NCBI GenBank assembly: GCA_019914945.1 | Contig: CM034101.1 | Location: 2,925,188-2,989,187 of the forward strand | Direction of reading: 5' to 3' | DNA from: Typha latifolia | Lineage: Eukaryota; Streptophyta; Magnoliopsida; Poales; Typhaceae | Length of the DNA stretch: 64,000 nucleotides | In this document: in pieces, positions 12,812-23,867 of the stretch | Layout of the letters: each line of letters starts with the position of its first letter | How positions within the stretch are numbered: position 1 is the stretch's first letter | Made by a program: the position numbers and the translations under genes | The notes under the pieces: model-generated | Databases searched by the model: none | What the model was told of the DNA's origin: nothing | What the model saw: the letters and a program-made list of their open reading frames with translations, nothing else

Positions 12812-15800
12812 AAGGCTAAAGGATGCATTATTAATAGAGAGGTTGAGAAATCTGTACGGATCATATGCAGAGAAGAATGTAGGAATGGATGCTTGTTGAC
12901 TTAGTTGGGAGCGTCTGATTAGCTGCTGTGCGAGTGAGAAGTATTCTGAGTGCTCAATAATGGACTTGCAAACGGATCCTAACGCGGTACATTTAGTCTA
13001 ATCCGTGTGGAGTAGTATAGAAGGAAGAGGCAGTGTGAAAGCGTCAAAAGGTGAGATCCATTTGGCATTTCTTCAGTACATTCTGGTAGGATGGGTGGGT
13101 AGAGCTGGCTCTCTATATCCTTTCTTTCTTTCTTTTTCTCAATTTTAATTCCTAATAAGTATTATCTGTTTGTTTCCTATAAAAATATATTAGTTTTGAT
13201 GTTAAATGTTAAGGTCGCATGATATGTAAACTCGTTGCCGACAATCTATACGAGTCGGTTTGGGTATTAATCGTGCCAATTCAATAATTCTAATCAATGT
13301 TCAACTTATGCAGTATGGATGATTTCTGATGCATAATTTTATATTAAAAATATATATATATATCTCTTGTTATACACACATTTGTTATAATAATAGTATA
13401 CTAATAAGAATCAGATTTGGCCAATTCATGATATTTTTCTTAAGTTATTAACTTACTTTTATGCATGTAAGTATGACGAATCCTCCAACAGGGTTATTGG
13501 TCACAGTAACATAATTAATTTGCTAATTTCTAAACTATTTTTTGGTTCTAATTTTTAATTTTAATGTTATGGATGTGCCAACTCAACCAAAATAATTTAA
13601 GTATAACTATTCAAAGTACATATCACATAAATTGAAGACCACGGTACGGCAATGACAATCTTGTGTATTATTGTGTCGACCCATCCTTTAGTTATTGTCT
13701 ATCGCATCTTGTTCTTTTCAACGTGTTTATAGCATGCCCACGACTCCTAACATTTATTAACTTCATCACAACCTTAGGGAATTTCCAAACTAACAAGATA
13801 ATAGTGTTAATATTCCGCATCTTTGAACAATTTGTAATCTACTTCTCCATTTTACTGATAATTTTTATATGACATACTATAATTACTTCGACTAACTACC
13901 TTAATATTACAGTATAATTTATGGCAGATACTTTAATACCCCTTTAAAATTTATAATCCTCATCTAATAAGTTATAATAGTCAGTTTTGTTTATATTCAA
14001 GCACGGATTTCAAAATAATATTACATAAAAAAGATTAGATTACATGTATCTAATTTTAAGGTTACACGTTTCTTTTCTTTTGTTAATATTTCTCTCTCTT
14101 ATATATGAAGTGTAATAGATATGATTATGCCTTAATTATATAATATATCATTTAAAAATTAGATAATTTAAATTTGATTCTTTATCTTTATAAGAGATAG
14201 ATTTTAATTTAAATTTAATTTTCTATATTTATGTGTTATCAAATTTTAGTTTAAATCAATCTTAAATTAATTAGAGATATATATATAAATAGCGTGCAAG
14301 ATAATATATTTTTAAGATAAATAATTACTCATTGAACCGGTATTATTTTTTTGGCATTCATATTATTTTTTAGGATCGTAACCGTTATATTTCCATCGAG
14401 TATCCTTACGGTAAGAAAGAAGCGTGCATAATTTATTTAACTCTATAATAAAATTATACGAGTACCCATAATACATATTCTAATCCAACACCATATTAAT
14501 TAAATTTGCAGGATGAAAAATACATTAAATACTAAACCCAACATCAACGAAGGAATCAAACTCATAATTTTTATCATGAATAGATTAAATGTAGGAAAAA
14601 TTCACACATCATACATTATTATGCCATAAAATATTCACCTTTAACTCGCTCTTCATCCTTTGATTAGGCCATGCTTGCTTCTTAGAAACGCGAACTATGA
14701 GCCCATACTAACATTAAATAAGCACTAACTAAATGCTCCTGCAAGGTCGTGCCTATTACTCAGTTATTCACGTATTAAAATAGGAACCATTGAAGAGGTT
14801 AAACATGACACTAAATGCTCCTTCTCCTTCTCCTCCTTCCTCTTATCTCTCTTCTCCTCCCTCTCCTCCCTATTTTGCTTTGATTAATGTCACCAAGGTC
14901 GGGGCCACAACAGTCGTTGCCGGCGAGTCCATGGCTACCGGGGCCACCGCAGCCATAGTCGTCAAGGTCATGGATGAAATCTTTTGATTCCATGGGCGAC
15001 GAAGATGTCTTGCCTGTGACTCAGCTGATCTTCTGTTCTGTTTTAATTTTATGTTGGATTTGGTCGATCAAATGGTCGCTTCCTTTGAACAAAAAAGAAG
15101 AAATGAAATAGCTAAGAAGGCCATGTCTTGAAATGTAGGATCTCATGCCTCATTTGGTTTGAGGTTATGCTCCAAATTAGTCTTATTTTTTTTAGTTTTA
15201 ATTTTTTAAAAAGTGAAACTTAATTAGATTCTGTGTCTATCTCTAATTTTTCGTGTGCCCCTAGGTTTTTATACTATGTTTTTTAGTTTTTTTTTACTGT
15301 AACATGAATTACTATCATCTACAGGCTTTCTAAAAAATTGTTTTTATGTCTGTAGTTTGAGATATTATAAAAATAATAAAAACTAATTATATATTTTTAT
15401 TATATTAGACATGTACCATATCCATATGTATATAATTTGTTGGTATATTAGGGAATTAAGTCTGTAGTTCATGCGCTATCTGTATTCAATCCAATCTAAT
15501 TATCCGAGAAATTATAAGACTATATTCGATATAAAAAACGTAAGAAACAACAATTTTTTTTAAAAATTTGTCTGGATATTGTTATAAGTTTTTTTTTTCT
15601 CACTTTTTTTTCTCTATTATCTCCTATAAATTTATCCAAAGGAGAGGAAACCCTACTATTTTCTCATATCTCCCCTCCTCTCCTCCTATTCTCTCCATGA
15701 CTGACTGTTATTAGGAAGAGTAGGGATTGCATTGTAAATAATGATAATGCGAAGTGTAAACCATGAATTATGTATACCGCAGGGTGTTAAATAAAAATTC

Positions 15801-16011
15801 TCCTCTCCTGAGTTACTCTACGAGTCAACCGGGCTCCGGGAGACGAGGACTAGGAGGGCATTATGGTCATTGCGCTATATCTATAATCTATCACACAAGC
15901 GGAGGGCCGAAGGGCCGGCTGCTTCGATACGCCCAAAGCTTGAACCTCTTTTAACAAAAGGATGACGCCTCTCTAATTCCTGCAAAAGAAAAAGAAAATT
16001 CGATTCTTCCC
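12807..16011. other. Intergenic, AT-rich, no gene seen
   Basis: A 3.2-kb gap between two divergently transcribed genes (exchanger on minus, DnaJ-type protein on plus). It has a TA run near 13350. A strongly pyrimidine-rich block at about 14817-14880 creates short proline/serine ORFs with no domain. A GC-richer island lies at 15825-15925, just above the DnaJ-type gene, and is probably its promoter; it carries GGGCATTATGGTCATTGCG. Confidence 0.5.
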
Positions 16012-18091
16012 ATGGAGATTTCGATCAAGCCGCCTTCAATTTCTCTACCGAATCCTTCCGTTCCATGCTTCAGTCCGCGTTCTCTTCGGTTTCGGATCAA
16101 AGGGAACGAAGCTGAATCAAATTTTCGTGCTTCCGTTACCACTCCGTTGGGTCCTCGCTGCATTTCCTCTCGGGTTAGAAACCTTTCTTTTTCTTCGAAT
16201 TTATTTGTGTTCTTCTTCGTTTGGTTCGAATTGGGCGATGGGTTTTGTGGATTTTGGGTCTCGTGAAAGATTCGAGATTTACTTCTTCAAATGCAAAAGA
16301 AGAAAAAAAGATGAGATTTTGTCCGAGTCCTTTCTTGTAGTTAGAAATTTGGAATTAACTCATTTGTTTGTTAAGATGGATTGATATTCGGAAAGGTCAG
16401 ATCATGTCACATTGGAGGAAATATTCACATGTAATGATGTAACAATAAGATGGAAAAGAAAATAATTTGGTTTGATCAAGAGATGGAACAACATTATAGA
16501 TAACATGCTAGAATTCATCTCTTTCATTGATCCTTCAACTGTTGATATATCTGTGGACTTTTAACAAATTATGTGAGAGAGCAGTTACTGAACTTTGGTG
16601 ATTTTTGCTTTCTGTTTTGGAAGAGAATAATGTTTTGAAGAATTTCTTATGCGTGGAAGAAATAAGAGAACAAAAGCTCTAGCTAATTGAACTGTGAAGC
16701 TGTGTGCAAATGCTATGGGAAAACAATAAGAATGCTTGCACATTTCTGTTTGATAGTTCTGTTTACGAGGTATCTGAGAGTAATTTCTTGCCTGACAGAT
16801 CAGATCAAGTTCGACGCACGACTTGGAGAGAAGCAAGAGAAGTCTTGAATCCTTGTTCTGTTATGACAAGTCTGTTCCAGAGGAAAATATTGAGGAACCA
16901 ATTGGTTTATCTTTGGATAAAAAGGAAATAGGGAACAAGCCACCTTGTGTTGATTGCCAAGCCAAAGGTGCAGTACTGTGTACAACTTGTTCGGGTTCGG
17001 GCTTATACATTGACTCAATACTGGAAAGTCAAGGTGTCATTGTGAAAGTGAGGTGCCTAGGTAACAATCTTGACTATATTCATAGCTCCAATGCTGTGTA
17101 TTTCAGTGTTATTATTGGTCTATAAGTACTAAATTTCTGGAGACTGAACTATCTTATATCTATAGAAAACATATATTATCTTCTAGTCTTTCAGTTTGAG
17201 TTCTGTGATTTATCTTTTGGTTGTCGATATTTAGGTGATTTGTGGTGCTTAATATTAGGTAGCTGAAAAATGCTTCATTCCGTTCAAAAATGAAAGAAAC
17301 ATTGCATAGTGATTAAATGAGACTCCAACTTCTGTGTCTATTTTAACCTTCAAAGATCAGCTAGATTCAAATAACTGTCGGCAACACAATGTAAACTGAC
17401 TGTTTTCTTTCTCTATGGTTGGTCTCTATTCCATTGCCTTTTTATGCATTTCTCCATTTTTCAAAACTTCAGGTTTAAGCTTGTACGCAAATTGTCAGGC
17501 AAAAACTACAGGGCTATTGGTGCTATTCAGAAGCCATGCTGCTCATGAACATAGAATAATAGTACTTGTTTTGCCAATCTCATGCAACTGCTGGTCACCT
17601 GACCTTAGCTCTTGTTTACTTCTTCAGGTTTAGTTTGAAGTACAATTCTTCAAGTCCTGCTTCCTTTTCCTCTACAACATATATCTCATAATCTCATATC
17701 TTTTCTGCTTATTGTATCCAACTAAATCATAATTGAAGCCACACAGTATTTAAGCTTTATGCCCTGCTTTCATTTTTCTTTCTCCTAACAAAAGCAAGGG
17801 AATCCTTGTGATCTGCTTCTATTTTCCTATCTCCTAACTGACATTTTGTACTCTCTTTTTTTTTTGCTTCCTTCCTCTTGTAGTATAGAAATTGTGTATG
17901 TATCATTTATGATGTTATCTCTCTCAAATGCAAAGCACCAACCCATTGATCTTTTATGTACTGACAGTAACAGCATACCCTCATTTTTTTTTCCTTTTGG
18001 ATGTCATACATATTAAATCCTCGTAGGTTGTGGAGGGACCGGAAACATCATGTGCTCGGGATGTGGAGGGCGCGGTCATACAGAGATTTGA
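16012..18091 (+). CDS. Small DnaJ-type zinc-finger protein (BSD2-like), probably plastid
   Basis: Three exons (16012-16173, 16799-17060, 18027-18091) join in frame to 162 residues ending in GHTEI and TGA. The N-terminus is rich in Ser, Pro and Arg and poor in acidic residues, as in plastid transit peptides. The C-terminal 60 residues hold four cysteine pairs: C104/C107, C115/C118, C140/C143 and C151/C154. They are spaced like the zinc-binding region of DnaJ (CxxCxGxG repeats), with no J domain. This architecture matches the plant family of J-domain-less DnaJ zinc-finger proteins that includes BSD2, a Rubisco assembly chaperone. The closest recalled relatives are annotated only as chaperone DnaJ-related, so BSD2 function is not claimed. 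The first repeat is off-consensus (CVDCQAKG). The exon 1 to exon 2 junction is phase 0 and the exon 2 to exon 3 junction splits a Gly codon. Confidence 0.85.
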
Positions 18092-18789
18092 ATGAGCTTA
18101 AGGTATTGATTTCTAGTGTAACTCTTTACAGTGGTGATGACAATTTCACTCTTCCAATGAGCTTATAACTTTTGCTTGATGTTATAGATTTGGTAGACAG
18201 GCTCAACTTATCAAATGCTAGTGCTCCACTCAGATTGTTGTAATATGATACTTCATTGTTTTGGATTTAATGCAATTATCTGGATGATTGCTGCTGTAGA
18301 CACTTGCCATAAACTTGCCATAAAAGTAGCATATTACTTGTACCTCCCTGGAAGTATCATTATTAAGAGAGCAGCACTTTGATTGCACAATCTACGCCGT
18401 CCATGCATCTGAGTGTTCTGAGCTGCCACACATCCGGCCCTCTAAGTGCACGCATAATCTTCTCTTCAGCAGTGAAATATTCTCTGATAAGCTCTCAAAT
18501 AGATGACAATGGAGGTGCCTTCTTTTATGATATTCTCTTTTATATACAACGTCACAGACTCTTAGTACTCGAAAGACAGCTGAGGTCTAGTAAATCTTTT
18601 CAGACTATTACCTAAAAACATCCCTACAAATGTAAAAGAACTCAGAACTCTACAATTAGAAGCTGTCAGTATGCAGCAAGAACCTTCAATTTCCCTCTGA
18701 AACCTCTTTAACTCTTCCTGTACACTCTCTTCCGAATGCTAAATTGCAGAAATAAGTCCTCTCTAATGGTTTGTGCTCTTCGAAGGTCA
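18092..18789. other. Convergent 3' region between two genes
   Basis: This is the 0.7-kb gap between the stop of the plus-strand DnaJ-type gene and the stop of the minus-strand choline-transporter-like gene. It probably consists largely of their two 3' UTRs, which may abut or overlap. No coding feature is seen. Confidence 0.5.
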
Positions 18790-21025
18790 TTATGGAGATA
18801 ATTGCAGCTCCCGGATCCGACCCGGTATGAAAGAACCCAACTCTTGGTTCTGCGGGTTCTCTGCATACGCCACGTGGTACGCTGCGACGCAAGCCTGAGG
18901 CCACGCCATGGCAATCCTAGTCTGCGATGGGAACATGCAATGCAAGCTATACTATATAAACCAACCTGTTTGCAGAAATGCTCTAAAGAAACGATGCAAA
19001 GAATGGTACAGAGCTTTATTACCAAGAAGTAGCCCGCGAAGAACGCATACACCACCGTCGCCGTTGCGTACCTCTTCTCCACCGCCATCATCCACGACCC
19101 CGCCACGATCGCCGCCGCCGAACCGACCCCCGTCGCGGCGAGGAAGCAAAACGACCCGGTGAGATCCAAATCCACGAGCCTCCTCATCCCCTGCTTCGCG
19201 AACAAATCCCACACGACCCTCGAGGCATCTCCGAACCCCTTCTGATACGCCCCGACGTGGACGAAACCCCACCTATTCCCCCTCGTCACCATGCTATCCG
19301 CCATCCCGAGACAGCAACTCGTGCACGAGAACAAGAACTCGTCTGAGTCACCGGTGAGCAACCCCATGGCTCGTGCCGAGGCGCGCGCCGTTGTAACGAA
19401 GGGCGCCGCCGCAGCGCCCATGCACACGTCGCCGAGCGCCCGAGTGGTCGCGTCCCAGAACGCCTCGCTGGCACTACTCCCGTCGTCCGTCGTGATCCCT
19501 GCGTGCGCCAGCCGTGCCACCGCCACGTGCACCGCGTACTTGATCACCTGCATAGGTATACGGATAAGGATTCGGATTGAGAGGGTTAAGCAAATCTATG
19601 CAGATTTTTACCTGCATGGTCCATGTTAAGCTAAGCAGCAGCACTACCACGTAGAGCGGAGCAAAGCGAGAGCTCTTGTCCGCCGTAACGCCGCCGACTC
19701 CAATAACCCATAGCGACGCATACGAAATTCCGGCGAGGAAGGCGACAGCGACGTACTTAATCGTAGAAAGCGGCACCCTTGAGAGCTCGATCGATTTGTA
19801 GAGGATGTCGTACGCGTGGTGAAGCCGGGGGACGACCCAACAGGCGTAGAGTGATTGGGTCACCGTCAACACGATGGCAACGGCAGCGACGGCGAGGTCT
19901 ACGCTGGTGCCGGAAGCTAGGAGGAGGACAGCGGCGCCGCAGGATAGCATGGGAGAGAGCCAGAGGGAGGTCTTGAGGGAGGAGACTTGGTGCCGGAGGG
20001 TGGCGACGAGGGCGAGGAGGGCGAGGAGGGAGGAGGTGCCGACGGAGGCGAGCAGTGGGGGGAAGAAGTTGATGGGGCGGAAGACGGGGCGGCGGTGGAG
20101 AGAGCTGTGGATGGCGAGGAAGGTGATGAGGATGACGATGGCGAGGAGGTGAGCGAAGAAGAGGAGCTTGGCGACGGTGGCTGCGACGGTGGTGGTGGTG
20201 GGCGGCGGCGGAACAGAAGGGGAGGCTGTGTCCACTTGGAAGGACGCGGACGCCTGGGAGAGAGTAATAAGGGATTACAGAGATGTAAAATTACTCAAGG
20301 ATTTCACACTCCAATCATAAGAAACTGTCATTTTATACTTTAAATATGGGAAAAAGGTGGTCCATAGCAAGCCATTAAAGCCCCAAGAACCCGACCTCTC
20401 CAATGATTGGATGAGCACTAATTAGAGAAGCACATTGATAGGTACAACTCAACGGAGAGGATCAAAATCCCATTACTTACAATCCTATCAAGAATATTCA
20501 AGAGTCAATTTGCTCATCTTTTATAACAGAGGCCAAAGAGGTGTTTAGCTCAATACAACTCCTTTACTCAAAAATACTAAAAAAAAATATTCTTCTTATT
20601 AACAGAAACCTAAGTAAATCATTTTTTACATAAATGGTTTGAAGTCAAGCCGCACCTAATCCATGAACAATAAACTATATAAATTAGGCGGTCAACGATT
20701 CCACTTATTCAGGAACGAAGAAAACAGATGATCTTGCTCTAGCCCTTAATTAATCCCTTAATTTCGATGCAGTAGAACTGCAAGAGATGGCGAATTTGGG
20801 AAGAGTGAAAGAACATTGTGATTCGATTCTGGGTTGCAGTGGAGATCGAAGAGAACCAAATTAACCCAAGACTCTTGAAGCAAGAAAGCGGAAGGAGGAA
20901 GAAGAAGAAGAAGAAGAAGAAGAAGAGGATATTAGAATTCTCACCTGGGATGGTCTAATCTGACTCATCCTAGCAGGATTGCTAATGTTTACATGGACAC
21001 CACCATCTCCTCCTTGCTTCCGCAT
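18790..21025 (-). CDS. Choline transporter-like (CTL/PNS1 family) membrane protein
   Basis: Four exons on the minus strand: 20945-21025, 19612-20253, 19023-19547 and 18790-18921. All junctions are phase 0 and the product is 459 residues. The large second exon has no ATG at its start. It begins after a clean acceptor (CTCTCTCCCAG) whose frame is closed upstream, so the ATG must lie in a separate exon. The 27-codon exon at 20945-21025 (MRKQGGDGGVHVNISNPARM...) ends in a good donor and fits in phase. The body has about ten membrane spans, GC-rich coding DNA and the family's C-terminal block around VTRGNRWGFVHVGAYQKGFGDASR and a final WPQACVAAYHVAYAENPQN tail. Family members are called plasma-membrane choline transporter-like or PNS1. 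Plant CTL1 affects choline distribution and plasmodesmata, but this is a shorter relative of unproven substrate. Confidence 0.85.
20897..20926. repeat. (GAA)n microsatellite in intron 1
   Basis: About ten GAA units on the plus strand (TTC in the transcript), just inside the first intron of the choline-transporter-like gene. They strengthen the pyrimidine character of the intron. Confidence 0.8.
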
Positions 21026-22455
21026 TACCTGCACTCTCTTCACTCTTCTCTCCTCTCTCCTCTCTCTTCTCTTTTTCTCTTCTCTCTCCTCACTTCTCTC
21101 TTTTCTTTTTCTTTGGCTTTTCTTTTTCTTTTGGTCTCCGATTTATAACTCGTAACTTCCACGATCGAAGCGAAAACGGACGCCAAAGGAGGTAGCAGCA
21201 GCAGCAGTAGTAGTGGTCCTGCGTCCAAGAGCACGGCTCCCAACTACTCCCTCCCGGTATAAGCCTATTCCGTTACAGAAAGGTAAGCTTACCTCAATAG
21301 CACGCGATGGCTTGCTGACTTGGGCAATAATAAAAGAAAAATAAAAAGTTGGTAAGATTACTGACGGTTACCAGAACTCTCCTAGTCACGTTGACGAGGG
21401 AGTACTGGAAACGAGACAGCTTGAGGAGCAAGTTGTTTAGTTGTTGAGACGAGAGGTTACGGTTATTGTGGAGCAGCTTTTGATCATTTTAATTATCTAC
21501 GCTAAATTACTCTTAAGTAGAGATTAGTTCTTCAAATCACTCCTAATTATTTAATAATCTAAGTGCCGGGCAAACGGGCTCTATTATCAAGGGAAAAAAA
21601 GGAGGAGGACTAACTAAAAAGGGAAAGAAAATTGATCAAATGGTACGCAATTCATTTTGTGTGGTCCAATGGGTGGATGGTTAATTAAGGCTTTGCCGTG
21701 CAAGTCTTAGACAAAAATCTATTATTTTCTTCATGAATTGACGCAAACGTGTAAGGTTATATGGTTTCCAAAGAGGAAAAACAAGATACAATAATTTTTC
21801 TGAAGAAATTATTGAATATATCGGATTTCAGTGCAAGCAATCTTGTGTGCACGAAGTGCATCGTTAAAATATAGATCAATGTATATAAAAAAAAACTACA
21901 GATTCTTACACATCAACATCCGTAGACTGTAAATCATTCATTCAATAAGCTTGTTACACCCTTACTCAGGTGGATCATCAGTCCTCACATTACAAATATA
22001 ATGTTAAAAGGCTGAACCAGCTAAGTAGTGGGCCTGTAGTTGTTTGTCTCTACTTGTGTATCTCGTCCTAGCTCTAGGTAAGGTTGATAAGTCCAGATAC
22101 GTACCAAGAGAGATTGAAGTCGTCTCCTATTATAATATTTACCATCTACTGGCAGTCATATAGTAGAACCACACTTTCTTTCCTCCATAATTCGACGCGA
22201 CCTTTTGAAGTCCATGCAAGAGTTAGTAGAGCTGTTTCCAATAACTGAAACCTATTTAGGTCAACTTGAAATTTACCCCATATAAACTATATAGAGATCC
22301 TTTTTCTCTCTCTCTCCCATACACACACACACACACATATAAATATTTGGATGGAAAGTTATTCTATATAATAATGATCACAGTCCCCATCTATGATAAG
22401 TTACTCTGTGTCACGTTTATATATCTTTTGTGTATGCTACGAGAAAAATGCCAAT

Positions 22456-22511
<56 letters not shown>

Positions 22512-23867
22512 AATCTAAGCAACCAATGGTATAAACAAATGGGTAACCACCACGGCCCACCCATTGTATTTCTGCTATGTCCAGAATGCACGTGCATTGG
22601 ATCCCAATTCTTATTTATATTGATCTGAATTGTAATGGTTGGAATTCACGTGGCTCATCGACTAACTTTGTAGAGTTAGTAGGTACCTTACTCATGATCA
22701 AAGAAATCATAAGTTTAACAACAATCCTAAATAATATTATAAATAAATTATTTGGTGGTCAGTGGTTTAGTGGTTTGGTGGCTCGGCTCGATTCGGTTGA
22801 TGGCTTGGCAGTGCGATTAGTTTGAAAGAACAGATTGACGACGCAACGGCTTGGAGCAGATCTCGGTGGTGTTTGGTTCGAAGTAATTATTCGGCGATGC
22901 ATATGGCTTGAAGCCTAGACTAGACAGCTAAAAGCTCGGTGGAGCCTAAAATGTCTCCGTATCTAAAAAAGAGTTGTCTAGCACATATCTAGCATTTGAG
23001 CTCATGAATGATCAAAAGAAACAAAAAAAATTCACTGTGCCTCCTTGCTCTATCTACTATATGCTATAGCACGTGTAACTTTTTTTGTACTAATTTATTT
23101 GTTATATTAAAAATAGGTATTTGTTTTGCTATAGGGTTTAAATTATTTATTAAACTAGTATAGTTGGTTACCGTGTATATGCTGCTGTTTTACATTTTAG
23201 AAAAGAGTTGCTTCTTATGAAAGATTTTTTAATTATCCTAAAAGAATTTCCTACATTAATAGTGAGTCACTATTTTCTCACGGGCGATTTACTTAAAAAT
23301 ATATTTGATAACTTATAAAGGGCTAAATAAGTTTTAGGAGGAATAATAAACTCGATCAAAATTTTCATATATATAATTTTATAAAATAGATTATGAGATC
23401 GTAGGCTAAGATAGAATAATTAGGCTAAACATTACAAAACAATTACAATGAATTAAGACTATGCACATTCAATCCCCTGATAATTTTTTTATCATTTATA
23501 GAGGAATTCAAGCCACAATTTATATCTGTTGATCGGCTTTTAGGGCTGTGATTAAAAAATTGTCAAATATGAGAGGATTTGAAACTATTGATATAACCAT
23601 TGAGCCTAAAAAAATGTTCCTTTCACAAAGGGTTCAGATGTGCCAATATTTTTAATGCGGTGGTCCTAAAACCCAGCATAATTATCTTGCACGTATTAAA
23701 TTTACGTTGTGAAGTGGCACAGTGGCAGAGAACAGCTGCAGACATCCTACAGGCTACAGATGCTGCAACGGTCATTAAATCAATAAATAAACAGATCCAT
23801 TTCATCGAACCACTAAAAGAAGGGAGTACAAATAATCCAATAGGAAATAAAACTCGAACGCAAACCG
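21026..23867. other. Intergenic, no gene seen
   Basis: The left part, to about 21300, is pyrimidine-rich on the plus strand and is probably the 5' leader and promoter of the choline-transporter-like gene. The rest is AT-rich, with a CA run at 22321-22336 and a compound TA/GA repeat at 22456-22506. A patch at 22750-22960 of unusual G/T-rich composition might be an old transposon fragment but has no diagnostic ends. The stretch next to 23868 is likely the 3' UTR of the QUIRKY-like gene. Confidence 0.5.
22456..22506. repeat. Compound (TA)n(GA)n microsatellite
   Basis: A TA run of about 16 bases passes directly into about 17 GA units. It is intergenic. Confidence 0.9.

Noticed and set aside
12091..12864. 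A 257-codon minus-strand frame with a SLSLSLS start
   Set aside because: It is another frame of the exchanger gene plus the GA repeat. It starts in the repeat and has no domain.
14790..14993. Short ORFs on both strands in a pyrimidine-rich block
   Set aside because: The composition explains the frames; no known domain.
22266..22628. A 120-codon ORF running through the TA/GA microsatellite
   Set aside because: It is low-complexity translation of the repeat (RERERER) with no domain.
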